From: a virus
Direction: 5' to 3' (one strand)
Length of the DNA: 38,354 bases
IMG/VR virus record: IMGVR_UViG_3300042398_000318
Span: 1-38,354 of that record
Shown piece after piece: positions 6,318-13,300 of this stretch (its first letter is position 1; every line of letters starts with the position of its first letter). The notes under the pieces are model-generated. The model was given only the letters and a program-made list of their open reading frames with translations. It made no database searches and was not told the origin of the DNA. The position numbers and the translations under genes were made by a program.

Positions 6318-6794
6318 TTACTTGAGACCAAGCGCCTTGATGATTTCATCACGAACGGCTGGCGAATACTTAGCGAGACGCTTGCGAGCCTCTGATGCAG
6401 TAATCGTGATAGCCGTTGCAGGCACAGGCTTGCTGTCGCTCTTCGCACGCTGACCTGCAGGAGCCCAAGTAATGAAAGCACCGATAGTCACATACTCATA
6501 ACGAGTTTCGTTGAGGAACGCTTGCTTTGCAGCCTCGTACGAACCGTACTTACGAACAGCACGAGTGATAGCGCCAAGCGTGTTCTCAAACGACTTGAGT
6601 TTGTAATCGGTAATGCGCTTCGTGTCACTTGCGTAGAACTTGTGATACTTCGCAGGTGAATCGCCACGCTTCACCATGTCGCCATGACGCAAGCACCACT
6701 CTTCCCAAAAATGCTCGTTGCCTTTCTTGTTGAGCAAGTCTGCCTTGCGTGATGTATTCCATGCGGTAAGTCCGCTTGCCTTGTTGGTGCTAAT
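6318..6794 (-). CDS. Hypothetical basic protein, possible ATT start
   Basis: The reading frame is open from 6794 to 6318. The only textbook-type start is TTG at 6737 (139 residues), but 57 bases upstream an ATT codon (6794-6792) stands exactly where its neighbours have ATG, after AACAAAAGGAAAAAC, the same leader end as in two adjacent genes. With ATT the product has 158 residues (ISTNKASGLTAWNTSRKADLL...). The protein is basic, with blocks KYHKFYASDTKRITDYK and SEARKRLAKYSPAVRDEIIK, and shows no recognised family. Palindrome copies flank it on both sides (6297-6316 and 6814-6835). The frame is secure; the start is uncertain. Confidence 0.68.
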   Translation of the reverse strand: MSTNKASGLTAWNTSRKADLLNKKGNEHFWEEWCLRHGDMVKRGDSPAKYHKFYASDTKRITDYKLKSFENTLGAITRAVRKYGSYEAAKQAFLNETRYEYVTIGAFITWAPAGQRAKSDSKPVPATAITITASEARKRLAKYSPAVRDEIIKALGLK

Positions 6795-6813
6795 TGTTTT
6801 TCCTTTTGTTAGA

Positions 6814-6835
6814 AACTCCCCACGCTTGGGGAGTT
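6814..6835 (-). repeat. Palindrome family copy 5, upstream of gene 6318-6794
   Basis: The arms AACTCCCC and GGGGAGTT enclose the centre AAGCGT on the minus strand, identical to copy 1 inside the Rpf-like gene. It lies 20 bases upstream of the proposed ATT start, in the leader. Confidence 0.85.
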
Positions 6836-7088
6836 GATGGATTAGCGAGATAGGAACACAGACAACCAGCGTTGAATCGCCAGCGGGCTGTGCGCCCTCT
6901 CACCTATGAAAGTGTCGGACTTATCCTGCCCTGCCCTCCTTGTGCTTGTTGGGGTTTAGGCACACACAGACACGCACACGCACCCCCCTCGGGGCAGGCC
7001 CCCCCCGTGCCGCCCGACATATAAGGGACTCATCTCACGCAGGGCGAGAGCGTTAATTCCTAGATACCCCCTAGACTAAGGGTTTATT
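6836..7088. other. Non-coding, C-rich (plus strand) region
   Basis: No convincing gene is seen on either strand in these 253 bases. The plus strand holds long C runs (about 6983-7006), a CA/CG-repeat stretch (cacacacagacacgcacacg region 6961-6980) and an imperfect GC-rich fold around 6983-7010. A 38-codon GTG frame on the minus strand (from about 6918) follows a stop directly and has no near ribosome binding site, so it is not called. Structured RNA, a replication origin or a promoter region are possibilities without decisive evidence. Confidence 0.45.
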
Positions 7089-7388
7089 TTACCATTTTAC
7101 CTTGTTGGCCCAGTATGCCGCTGACATGGGTCCTTTTGCGATGTTGCTGGAATGCCTTGCCTGAAAGGATTTGCGGCGTTTTGCATAGGCTGCGGATTCC
7201 CCTGTTTTCTTCGGTGAACCTTTTACACCTTGCTGTCCGAAGCGGATGGTCTTTATTTGACTACCGGACTTGGCTACTACGATGTGTGACTTCTTGGGAT
7301 GGTCGGGTGTGGCTTTGGGTTTGTTGTATCCGCTGACACCTGCACGGGCTAAACGTGGGTCACGCTTGGGGGTAGGTTTGGATGGCAT
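7089..7388 (-). CDS. Conserved-looking basic phage protein
   Basis: A 99-residue, strongly basic protein. Its layout (KPKATPDHPKKSHIVVAK, then KTIRFGQQGVKGSPKK, then KRRKSFQARHSSNIAKG and AYWANKVKW at the end) is like a small protein family I have seen encoded in many tailed phages of aquatic bacteria, for which no function is established. High charge suggests nucleic-acid binding. The ATG at 7388 lies inside the 3' end of the upstream gene (29-base overlap). It is the second gene of the leftward block. Confidence 0.72.
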   Translation of the reverse strand: MPSKPTPKRDPRLARAGVSGYNKPKATPDHPKKSHIVVAKSGSQIKTIRFGQQGVKGSPKKTGESAAYAKRRKSFQARHSSNIAKGPMSAAYWANKVKW

Positions 7389-7662
7389 TGATTACCTCTA
7401 TTGATAGTATCCACCCGAAGGGGATGTGGTTGATGTCGCCTACTGTTTTGGGAGAGTCCCCTTCATATTCGAAGACGGTTCCTGCTAGGGTTAGGTAGTG
7501 GTCTTGACAGTCCGGCCAAAACCGTCCTGTTGTCACAGCTATAGCATCCTCAGGTTCATAGTCGTCAACTTCATGCCAACCGGAGTGTGGCGCATAAGCG
7601 TCACGCCATCGAACCCGTAGTTCTGTCCAAGGCTGTATATGCTTAATCTGTTCGGGACTCAT
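7360..7662 (-). CDS. Hypothetical protein, first gene of the leftward block
   Basis: A 100-residue acidic soluble protein with no recognised motif (TELRVRWRDAYAPHSGWHEVDDYEPEDAIAVTTGRF, Trp-rich beta-like pattern). The ATG at 7662 follows GATAGGTT, whose AUAGGUUAUG context also precedes the rightward gene at 9983. It opens the leftward operon directly after the divergent control region. Being first suggests early expression, but its role cannot be read. Confidence 0.66.
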   Translation of the reverse strand: MSPEQIKHIQPWTELRVRWRDAYAPHSGWHEVDDYEPEDAIAVTTGRFWPDCQDHYLTLAGTVFEYEGDSPKTVGDINHIPFGWILSIEVINAIQTYPQA

Positions 7663-7846
7663 AACCTATCTTTCATGAACGGGGCTTCGCTTATGGCTTG
7701 CCCCGATGTATTTGCTATACCTGTCTAGAACTGCCTTTAGGGCAGTTTTCTTGCTACCCCCCCTATAGTCCCCCCCATTCGTAACCTGGGAATCATTCTC
7801 ATTTTTCCTAGCCGTTTACGGCGTCCTAGGTGACGAAGTTACCTAT
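7663..7846. promoter_or_regulatory. Divergent control region between leftward and rightward blocks
   Basis: The region separates the leftward gene 7360-7662 from terminase. It contains two hairpins: CGGGGC with GCCCCG (7680-7685/7700-7705) and AACTGCC with GGCAGTT (7729-7735/7741-7747), the latter followed on the plus strand by TTCTT and on the minus strand by a weaker tail. On the minus strand 7785-7758 reads GTTACGA, then G-rich sequence, then CTATAGGGG, like the rightward motif series. At 7830 GTGACGA starts the rightward motif before terminase. Both blocks are probably transcribed from here. Confidence 0.6.
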
Positions 7847-7852
7847 ATGGGT
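7830..7852 (+). promoter_or_regulatory. Late-motif copy f (terminase)
   Basis: GTGACGA followed by CTATATGGG and then GTATG, aligning with the five GTAACGA copies and best with copy c at 15033. It is the most divergent rightward copy. Its alignment favours the second ATG (7853) as terminase start. Confidence 0.5.
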
Positions 7853-8281
7853 ATGAAAGAAGAATTAATTCTTACGCAGACACAGACCGAGTATTTGGAC
7901 TGGCTTTGCACTGCTCCTTCTGAGCGTACCCCACCTTCTAAGAACAAAATGGCTGTTCATTTGGGTGTGGATATTACAACGCTTCGCCGGTGGGAGAAGA
8001 AGCCTAATTTCCGTCAGCAGTGGCAGGACAGGGTGGATGATATCCAGGGGTCCCCCGAGCGCACCCAGGCTGTGTTAGATATGTTGTACAACAAGGCTAC
8101 ACAGGATAACGATGTAAAGTCTGCACAATTGTACTTGCAGGCAACTAACCGTATGGCTCCGCCTACGGTGGAGGTTAAGACTGACCGCAAGATGAGCGAG
8201 ATGTCTGATGCCGAGCTAGACGCTTTGATTGCGTCTGTAGCCTCTAGGGAGAAGGAGACCCGTACTCTTAAGGTTGTCTAA
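7853..8281 (+). CDS. terS: Terminase small subunit (putative)
   Basis: A 142-residue protein (from ATG 7853; ATG 7847 adds two residues) with an N-terminal HTH-like segment: residues about 30-60, KNKMAVHLGVDITTLRRWEKKPNFRQQW, similar to the transposase/phage HTH found in small terminases. A helical middle (TQAVLDMLYNKATQDNDVKSAQLYLQ) would suit oligomerisation. Small terminases recognise the packaging site and regulate the large subunit. It stands directly ahead of the large terminase, separated only by a zinc microprotein, which supports the call. No Shine-Dalgarno is evident, as for other genes led by the same motif. Confidence 0.78.
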   Translation: MKEELILTQTQTEYLDWLCTAPSERTPPSKNKMAVHLGVDITTLRRWEKKPNFRQQWQDRVDDIQGSPERTQAVLDMLYNKATQDNDVKSAQLYLQATNRMAPPTVEVKTDRKMSEMSDAELDALIASVASREKETRTLKVV

Positions 8282-8400
8282 TGGACATTATAGAGTGCAA
8301 GCGGTGCGGGGAGGATTACCCCGATGGATGGGCTGAATGTCCGTTTTGTGCTGCTGAACGTAAACACGATGGGCGTCATGCCGAGGATGAATGGAATTAA
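8281..8400 (+). CDS. 39-residue zinc-ribbon microprotein
   Basis: The ATG overlaps the small-terminase stop (TAATG) and the frame ends ten bases inside the large-terminase gene. The product is essentially one zinc ribbon: IECKRCGEDYPDGWAECPFC, with CxxC pairs at residues 6/9 and 21/24, then a His-rich acidic tail. Similar tiny Cys4 proteins sit between packaging genes in other actinophages; a role is not established. Both junctions overlap, which is typical of real coupled genes. Confidence 0.72.
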   Translation: MDIIECKRCGEDYPDGWAECPFCAAERKHDGRHAEDEWN

Positions 8401-9965
8401 CTGAACTTATAAACGAGCGTGAGTGGCGCTTATGTAAAGGACCTGACGATGCGAGTGATTCGGACCTTGCGGATGCTTTTGAGTATTTCTGCTCTAACTA
8501 TTGGTTTATTCGCCACCCTGAACGTGGGCGTATTTTATTTCCTATGCGTGATGCGCAGAAGGAAACTGCGTACGCTTGGATATCAAACCGCAACAGTATC
8601 GTTCTCAAAGCCCGTCAGATTGGATTTTCAACCCTAGCTGCTGCGTTTGCTTTTTGGGAGGTTTTCTTTTGGTCAGACCGTTTTGAGGTTATGCTTAGCC
8701 GTACCGAGCGTGAAGCCGCCAAGCTTCTACAGAAATCTAAGTATGGATTTAAAATGTTGCCTGACTGGATGAAAGCCCGGGGACCTGGACTAGTTTCCGA
8801 CAATCAACTAAAGATGGTGTTTAGTAATGAATCTGCTCTTGAGTCTCTTCCTAGCGGTAATGACCCTGCTCGTGGTGAATCCGTGTACCGTGTCTTTATT
8901 GATGAGATGGCCTTCCTTCCGAACTCGGAGGAAGCATGGGCGTCTATTGAGCCGATTGCCGATGTGGGTGGTCGTATTGTGTGTCTATCCACCGCTAGAG
9001 GTGAGGGCAATATATTTCATAAGCTTTGGGTCGGGTCACAGACTGGGACGAATGATTTCAAAGGTATTTTCTTTCCGTGGTCAGCTGGTGACCGTGACGA
9101 CTCATGGTATGCAGTCAAAAAAGCGCAGCTTCCTGACTGGCAGCTTGCCCAAGAATACCCGTCTGACCCTGATGAGGCGTTTGTCCGGTCTGGTCGTCCT
9201 GTTTTTGATATTGATATTATTCGTGCTATTGTTCCTGTAGATGGAATCAAAGGAACGTTGCTTATCGATGGGGACTATTATTTTAAAGCCGATGGTGGCG
9301 CCCTGACTGTGTGGGCTGAACCCGAGGCTGGTCAAGTGTATTGTGTAGGGGCCGACGTTGCTGAAGGACTGCAACACGGAGACTATAGCGTAGCTCAGAT
9401 TATTAATGCTGAGACTCTTGAAGTTGTCGCTAGGTGGCGTGGACATGTTGACCCGGACTTGTTTGGGTCTGACGTGTTGTTTGACTTGGGGGACTGGTAT
9501 AACCACGCCTTAATTGGTGTGGAAAATAACAACCATGGGTTGACAACGCTGAAGGCGTTGCAACGTGTGGGGTACAGAAACATATACAGACAGCGCAGGC
9601 TAGCTAATCGTGCTCCTCAGGCTACAGAGATTCTTGGTTGGCGTACTACTGCCGCTTCTAAGCCCTTAGCTATTGACGAACTGGCTAAGGCTATCCGTGA
9701 TAGTGAACTTATTATTTTTGACGAGCACACTTTGGCTGAGTTGCGAACATTCGTTCGTGATGAGAATGGTAAAATGCACGGTTCACCTCATGACGACCTT
9801 GTGATGGCGATTGCTATCGCCAATCAAATGCTAAAACATGTGTGGCTTCCTGAATATACACCTGACTTGGCCCCACCCAAGTTTTCTTTTGATTGGTTTG
9901 CTAACCAAATTGAACCCGAAAAGAAAGAAAAGTTCGTTTTGGGTTCCTTTAACGCTCGTAAGTAA
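8391..9965 (+). CDS. terL: Terminase large subunit (DNA-packaging ATPase-nuclease)
   Basis: The 524-residue protein has the two-domain terminase plan. ATPase: an adenine/Walker A-type loop KARQIGFST (about 69-77), Walker B VFIDEMAF (about 169-176) and a coupling motif CLSTARGEGN (about 198-207). Nuclease (RNase H-like): GADVAEGLQHGDYS (about 323-336), GVENNNHG (about 377-384) and HDDLVMAIAIA (about 465-475), which place the acidic metal ligands. It fills procapsids and cuts DNA. Length and order fit tailed phages. It overlaps the preceding microprotein gene; its stop lies in the next late-motif copy. Confidence 0.95.
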   Translation: MELTELINEREWRLCKGPDDASDSDLADAFEYFCSNYWFIRHPERGRILFPMRDAQKETAYAWISNRNSIVLKARQIGFSTLAAAFAFWEVFFWSDRFEVMLSRTEREAAKLLQKSKYGFKMLPDWMKARGPGLVSDNQLKMVFSNESALESLPSGNDPARGESVYRVFIDEMAFLPNSEEAWASIEPIADVGGRIVCLSTARGEGNIFHKLWVGSQTGTNDFKGIFFPWSAGDRDDSWYAVKKAQLPDWQLAQEYPSDPDEAFVRSGRPVFDIDIIRAIVPVDGIKGTLLIDGDYYFKADGGALTVWAEPEAGQVYCVGADVAEGLQHGDYSVAQIINAETLEVVARWRGHVDPDLFGSDVLFDLGDWYNHALIGVENNNHGLTTLKALQRVGYRNIYRQRRLANRAPQATEILGWRTTAASKPLAIDELAKAIRDSELIIFDEHTLAELRTFVRDENGKMHGSPHDDLVMAIAIANQMLKHVWLPEYTPDLAPPKFSFDWFANQIEPEKKEKFVLGSFNARK

Positions 9966-9982
9966 CGATTTCCACATAGGTT
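9962..9982 (+). promoter_or_regulatory. Late-motif copy a
   Basis: GTAACGA (9962-9968), which includes the terminase stop TAA, is followed by CATAGGTT and directly by ATG 9983. No other spacer exists between terminase and the portal module. Confidence 0.55.
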
Positions 9983-10210
9983 ATGGCTGAATTTAAATGT
10001 GAGCGATGTGAATCTACCTGGATTGAGGATACTTTGCCTCGCCGTGGAGAAATCTGTTTTGCTTGCCACCTTAAATCTATCCGTATTGGCTTTACTCATG
10101 GCAAATCAGAGTTTAGTGGTCCTACTATTGGTGAGCGTCAGCGTCAAACAATTGCTGCTGCAGCTAAAGAAGGTCGTACCATTGAACCTGCTGGAAGCCG
10201 TTGGGTGTAA
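9983..10210 (+). CDS. Zinc-ribbon protein upstream of holin candidate
   Basis: A 75-residue protein with CxxC at residues 6/9 (KCERCESTW) and CxxC at 25/28 (ICFACH), a clear zinc ribbon, followed by a Gly/Ala-rich basic tail with GERQRQTIAAAAKEGR. Its ATG abuts late-motif copy a without a Shine-Dalgarno sequence. It lies between terminase and portal. Function unknown; nucleic-acid or capsid binding is possible. Confidence 0.72.
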   Translation: MAEFKCERCESTWIEDTLPRRGEICFACHLKSIRIGFTHGKSEFSGPTIGERQRQTIAAAAKEGRTIEPAGSRWV

Positions 10211-10213
10211 GAC

Positions 10214-10423
10214 GTGGAAGCGTGGCTTGTACCTATTATTGTTGCCGTACTTACAGGTCCGGTAGTTGTAATACTTCAGAAGCTACGTAGCGAAAATACC
10301 AGCCAACATGCCGAGTCTCGTGGTTTGCTTGAGCATCTTGTTATCAAGATTGATAACATTGATGACAAGCTTGACGAACATATTTCAGACCCCACCCCCC
10401 ATACCCGAAAGGAAATCCAATGA
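10214..10423 (+). CDS. Small membrane protein, holin candidate (DUF2746-like)
   Basis: The 69-residue product starts with GTG at 10214 and has one N-terminal membrane segment (about residues 4-22, WLVPIIVAVLTGPVVVILQ) and a charged helical tail (NIDDKLDEHISD). This arrangement resembles small actinophage membrane proteins of the DUF2746 type, some proposed as holins. Its distance from the M15 endolysin (31618) is a point against; phages do split lysis genes, however. Upstream spacing is three bases. Confidence 0.55.
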   Translation: MEAWLVPIIVAVLTGPVVVILQKLRSENTSQHAESRGLLEHLVIKIDNIDDKLDEHISDPTPHTRKEIQ

Positions 10424-10578
10424 CAAAGTTCACCAGTGGAAACGTTCGTGCGCTTGTGCGCTCAATGACGGTTTTGGTAACCGCATTCGGTTTAGACCTC
10501 AGTGGAGAACAAGTCGCAGCAATTCAGCTCGTAGTTGAATCAGCCCTGCGTCTTGTGTACGTTAAGAAAGAAGCCTAA
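10420..10578 (+). CDS. 52-residue hypothetical protein
   Basis: ATG 10420 overlaps the previous stop (ATGA) after the good ribosome binding site AAAGGAAATCCA; the TAA overlaps the portal ATG (TAATG). The product has a moderately hydrophobic amphipathic centre (VRSMTVLVTAFGLDLSGEQV, then IQLVVESALRLVYV) and basic ends. It might be a membrane-associated partner of the preceding holin candidate or a small head protein. No family is recognised. Confidence 0.62.
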   Translation: MTKFTSGNVRALVRSMTVLVTAFGLDLSGEQVAAIQLVVESALRLVYVKKEA

Positions 10579-12449
10579 TGGCCCGTCCTACCCATCGCAG
10601 TACACTTGCTAACTACAGAGGAAAGATTGACAATTCCCGCAAGTGGCGCAAGGAAGAAAAATACGATAAGCTTTGGCGTCGAATGATTGACCTCTACCGA
10701 GGCAAGCATTTCGACCACGTATCCAGTGAAGACCAAATGCTAATCAACGCTGCATTTTCTACTATCAATGTTATCGCACCCAGCGTCGCAGTAAACCACC
10801 CCAAAATTACTGTCGGCGCTAGGAAACCCGAAGATGGCGACAAAGCCATTATTACAGAAGCTATCATTAACTACTGGTGGCGTCATTTTGATTGTCAAAA
10901 GCAACTGCGTCGAGCAGTTGATGACTATCTAATTATCGGACACAGCTGGTTGAAGGTTGGATATAAGTTTGTTGAAGAGGAGCGCAAAAAGCCTAAGGCT
11001 GCTCCGCTTCCAATGTCTGATGCACCTGCTCCCGGACAAGAAATGGAAGACGAATCTTCCGACCTTGATTCAGTTGCAGAAGATTCACCAATGGAAACAG
11101 AAATTGTCGTTACCGAGGACCGTCCATTCGTTGAACGTGTTTCTCCTTTTGACGTTTTTGTAGACCCTGATGCAACTTCTCTTGAAGACGCTAAATGGAT
11201 TGCTCAGCGCATACGTCGCGGACTGTTGGATGTTCGTAGCGACCAACGCTACAACCGTCAGGCACGTAATGACGCACAGGCAACACAGTATAACAAATGG
11301 GCCGGCGATGAAGAACGTCCTCGTGCTTCTAAAGATGACCGTGATGCCTATGTTGATGTTTGGGAGTTTTACGATATCAAACGTGGAACAATGTCTGTAT
11401 TCTGCAATGGTTGTGATGGTTTTCTAGTGAACCCAACACCAATGCCGTACGCTTTTGGTCATCCTTTTGTGATGATGCGCAACTATGATATTCCGGAACA
11501 CTTTTACCCAATGGGCGAACTTGAAGCTATCGAGCCTTTGCAGTACGAGCTTAACGCTACACGTACGCAGATGATGAACCACCGCAAGCGTTTCTCACGT
11601 AAGTGGTTGTACAAAGAAAACGCTTTTGACACCCCAGGTCGTGACGCCCTAGAGTCGGATGAAGACAACGTAATGGTTCCTGTCATCAGTGATGAGCCGT
11701 TGCAATCCGTTGTGCAAGCTATGCCTGCCATTGTCAACCCTCCTGACATGTATAATCTGACGAATCAGATTATGCAGGATATGGACCGTGTTTCAGGTGT
11801 TGCAGAGTTTATGCGTGGTGGTGCTTCGGAAATTAACCGTACCGCCACTGAAGCTGCAATGATGCAGGACGCTATGAACGCACGCACATCTGATAAGCTT
11901 GCTGAAGTTGAACGTGCTATTGCATCTTCTGCTAAGCGTCTTATTGGTTTGGCCCAGCAGTTCTTGACCGGTGAGCATGTTGCCCGTGTTGTCGGTTCTA
12001 TGGCAATGCCTATTTGGGTAAACTTTGACCGTGATTACATTATGGGTGAGTTTGACTTTGAAGTTGAAGCTGGCTCTACACAACCTGTTAACGAATCATT
12101 CCGCCGTCAAATGGCGTTGCAGATGGTTGATGCCATGGCACCATTCGTTGGTGCTGGCATTATTGACATGGGTGCTTTGGCTCGTCACGTACTTCAATTT
12201 GGCTTTGGTGTTAAAACACCTGAAGCTTTCCTTGCTGCACCTCAGCAACAAGGTCCAGTTGGTCCCGATGGTCAGCCAATGGCACCTCAGGGTCCTCCTC
12301 AAATGGGTGGAGCCCCGGCTGGTATTAACCCTGAGGAAATGATGCAAGGCGCTCCTCCTACCGGAGGTATGCCAATGCCAAGCAGTATTCCACCGCAGGT
12401 TCTCGCTATGATTGAGAACGCAACAGGTGGTTTACCAAATACAATGTAA
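10578..12449 (+). CDS. Portal protein
   Basis: The 623-residue protein has features of podovirus-type portals: a helical N-terminus with WRRMIDLYRGKHF, wing-like segment VSPFDVFVDPDATSLEDAKWIAQRI, the hub region EPLQYELNATRTQMMNHRKRF, and a stem/clip region NRTATEAAMMQDAMNARTSDK. The last 100 residues are rich in Pro, Gly, Gln and Met (for example PQQQGPVGPDGQPMAPQG), probably flexible. Portals are dodecamers at the packaging vertex. Order terminase, portal, scaffold, capsid confirms the call. The stop codon is part of late-motif copy b. Confidence 0.9.
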   Translation: MARPTHRSTLANYRGKIDNSRKWRKEEKYDKLWRRMIDLYRGKHFDHVSSEDQMLINAAFSTINVIAPSVAVNHPKITVGARKPEDGDKAIITEAIINYWWRHFDCQKQLRRAVDDYLIIGHSWLKVGYKFVEEERKKPKAAPLPMSDAPAPGQEMEDESSDLDSVAEDSPMETEIVVTEDRPFVERVSPFDVFVDPDATSLEDAKWIAQRIRRGLLDVRSDQRYNRQARNDAQATQYNKWAGDEERPRASKDDRDAYVDVWEFYDIKRGTMSVFCNGCDGFLVNPTPMPYAFGHPFVMMRNYDIPEHFYPMGELEAIEPLQYELNATRTQMMNHRKRFSRKWLYKENAFDTPGRDALESDEDNVMVPVISDEPLQSVVQAMPAIVNPPDMYNLTNQIMQDMDRVSGVAEFMRGGASEINRTATEAAMMQDAMNARTSDKLAEVERAIASSAKRLIGLAQQFLTGEHVARVVGSMAMPIWVNFDRDYIMGEFDFEVEAGSTQPVNESFRRQMALQMVDAMAPFVGAGIIDMGALARHVLQFGFGVKTPEAFLAAPQQQGPVGPDGQPMAPQGPPQMGGAPAGINPEEMMQGAPPTGGMPMPSSIPPQVLAMIENATGGLPNTM

Positions 12450-12467
12450 CGAATTCACCTACTATTT
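12446..12467 (+). promoter_or_regulatory. Late-motif copy b
   Basis: GTAACGA (12446-12452) is followed by TACTAT (12460-12465). Here a 30-base leader with GGAG precedes the scaffold ATG 12497, so the TATAG-like core cannot be a ribosome binding site. This supports a transcriptional role for the motif. Confidence 0.6.
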
Positions 12468-12496
12468 AGAGCAACCTTTTAGGACTCTGGAGACAC

Positions 12497-13282
12497 ATGG
12501 AAATTGAAAATTTTGAATCTGAAGCCGTAGACCCCATTGAGTATGATGGACAAGTTGATGGTGGAGAAGAAACTACTACTGAAGAGTATACACCTGAGTA
12601 TCTCGATTATGATAACTTTGCCGACAAATATGTCAAGGTAACGTTGGATGGCGAGGAACTTGAAGTACCACTCAAGGAAGCTGTTTCCGGATATCAGCGT
12701 CAGGCGGATTATACCCGCAAGACGCAGCAACTAGCAGAAGAACGTAAGAACGTACAATTTGCTCAGGCAATCCAACAAGCGTTGGACAATGACCCTGCAG
12801 CTACAGTTGAACTTCTTAAGAGCCATTATGGTTTGGCAGAGCAAGACGTCTTTGAAGAAGACGATTTGTGGGCAGACCCGATGGAGAAACAATACAAGCA
12901 GCTTGAAAAGCGTCTAGCTTCCTTTGAGGAGCAGCAGGCGATGAACGAGCTTGAGCGAACTATTGGCGGACTTCAGCAAAAGTATGGAGATGACTTTGAC
13001 GCAAATGAAGTTGTTTCGACAGCCCTTGCTCAGGGCACTAGCAATTTAGAGGCGGTGTACAAGCAAATGGCTTTCGATAGACTTTTTAGCAGAGAGCAGG
13101 CACAACGAGAGTTGCAGTCACGCAAGACTCAGCAGGAACAAAAAATTGTTCAGGCTAAGCGGTCTAGTGGGATTGTAGCTGGAGGTTCGTCGGCTCAGGG
13201 TTCATCTGCAGACTCAGCACCTATCACTTCACTAAGGGATGCTTTCTCTGCTGCTAAACAGCAGTTAGGTATCTCAAACTAA
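12497..13282 (+). CDS. Scaffolding protein (putative)
   Basis: A 261-residue acidic protein directly ahead of the capsid gene. The N-terminal 45 residues are very acidic (many Glu/Asp, GGEETTTEEY), the middle is heptad-rich and helical (about 70-170 and 180-220, with KQYKQLEKRLASFEEQQ), and the C-terminus holds a small helical segment (TSLRDAFSAAKQQLG) that could dock on the coat protein. Scaffolds typically have this layout. GGAG lies eight bases upstream of the ATG. Sequence identity to a family is not visible; position and composition carry the call. Confidence 0.8.
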   Translation: MEIENFESEAVDPIEYDGQVDGGEETTTEEYTPEYLDYDNFADKYVKVTLDGEELEVPLKEAVSGYQRQADYTRKTQQLAEERKNVQFAQAIQQALDNDPAATVELLKSHYGLAEQDVFEEDDLWADPMEKQYKQLEKRLASFEEQQAMNELERTIGGLQQKYGDDFDANEVVSTALAQGTSNLEAVYKQMAFDRLFSREQAQRELQSRKTQQEQKIVQAKRSSGIVAGGSSAQGSSADSAPITSLRDAFSAAKQQLGISN

Positions 13283-13300
13283 TTATCATAAGGAGTTAAA

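Noticed and set aside
1114-6835. CTCCCC/GGGGAG palindromes as a CRISPR array or as phage-borne solitary CRISPR repeats.
   Set aside because: Spacing runs from about 500 to over 3,000 bases, the shared unit is just 20-22 bases instead of 28 or more, no cas gene is present, and one copy is coding. A host-repeat comparison would be needed to revive the idea.
6836-6920. A GTG frame of 38 codons on the minus strand in the C-rich gap.
   Set aside because: It begins directly after a stop, the AAGGAGG-like site is about 30 bases away, and it reads through palindrome copy 5 into the next leader.
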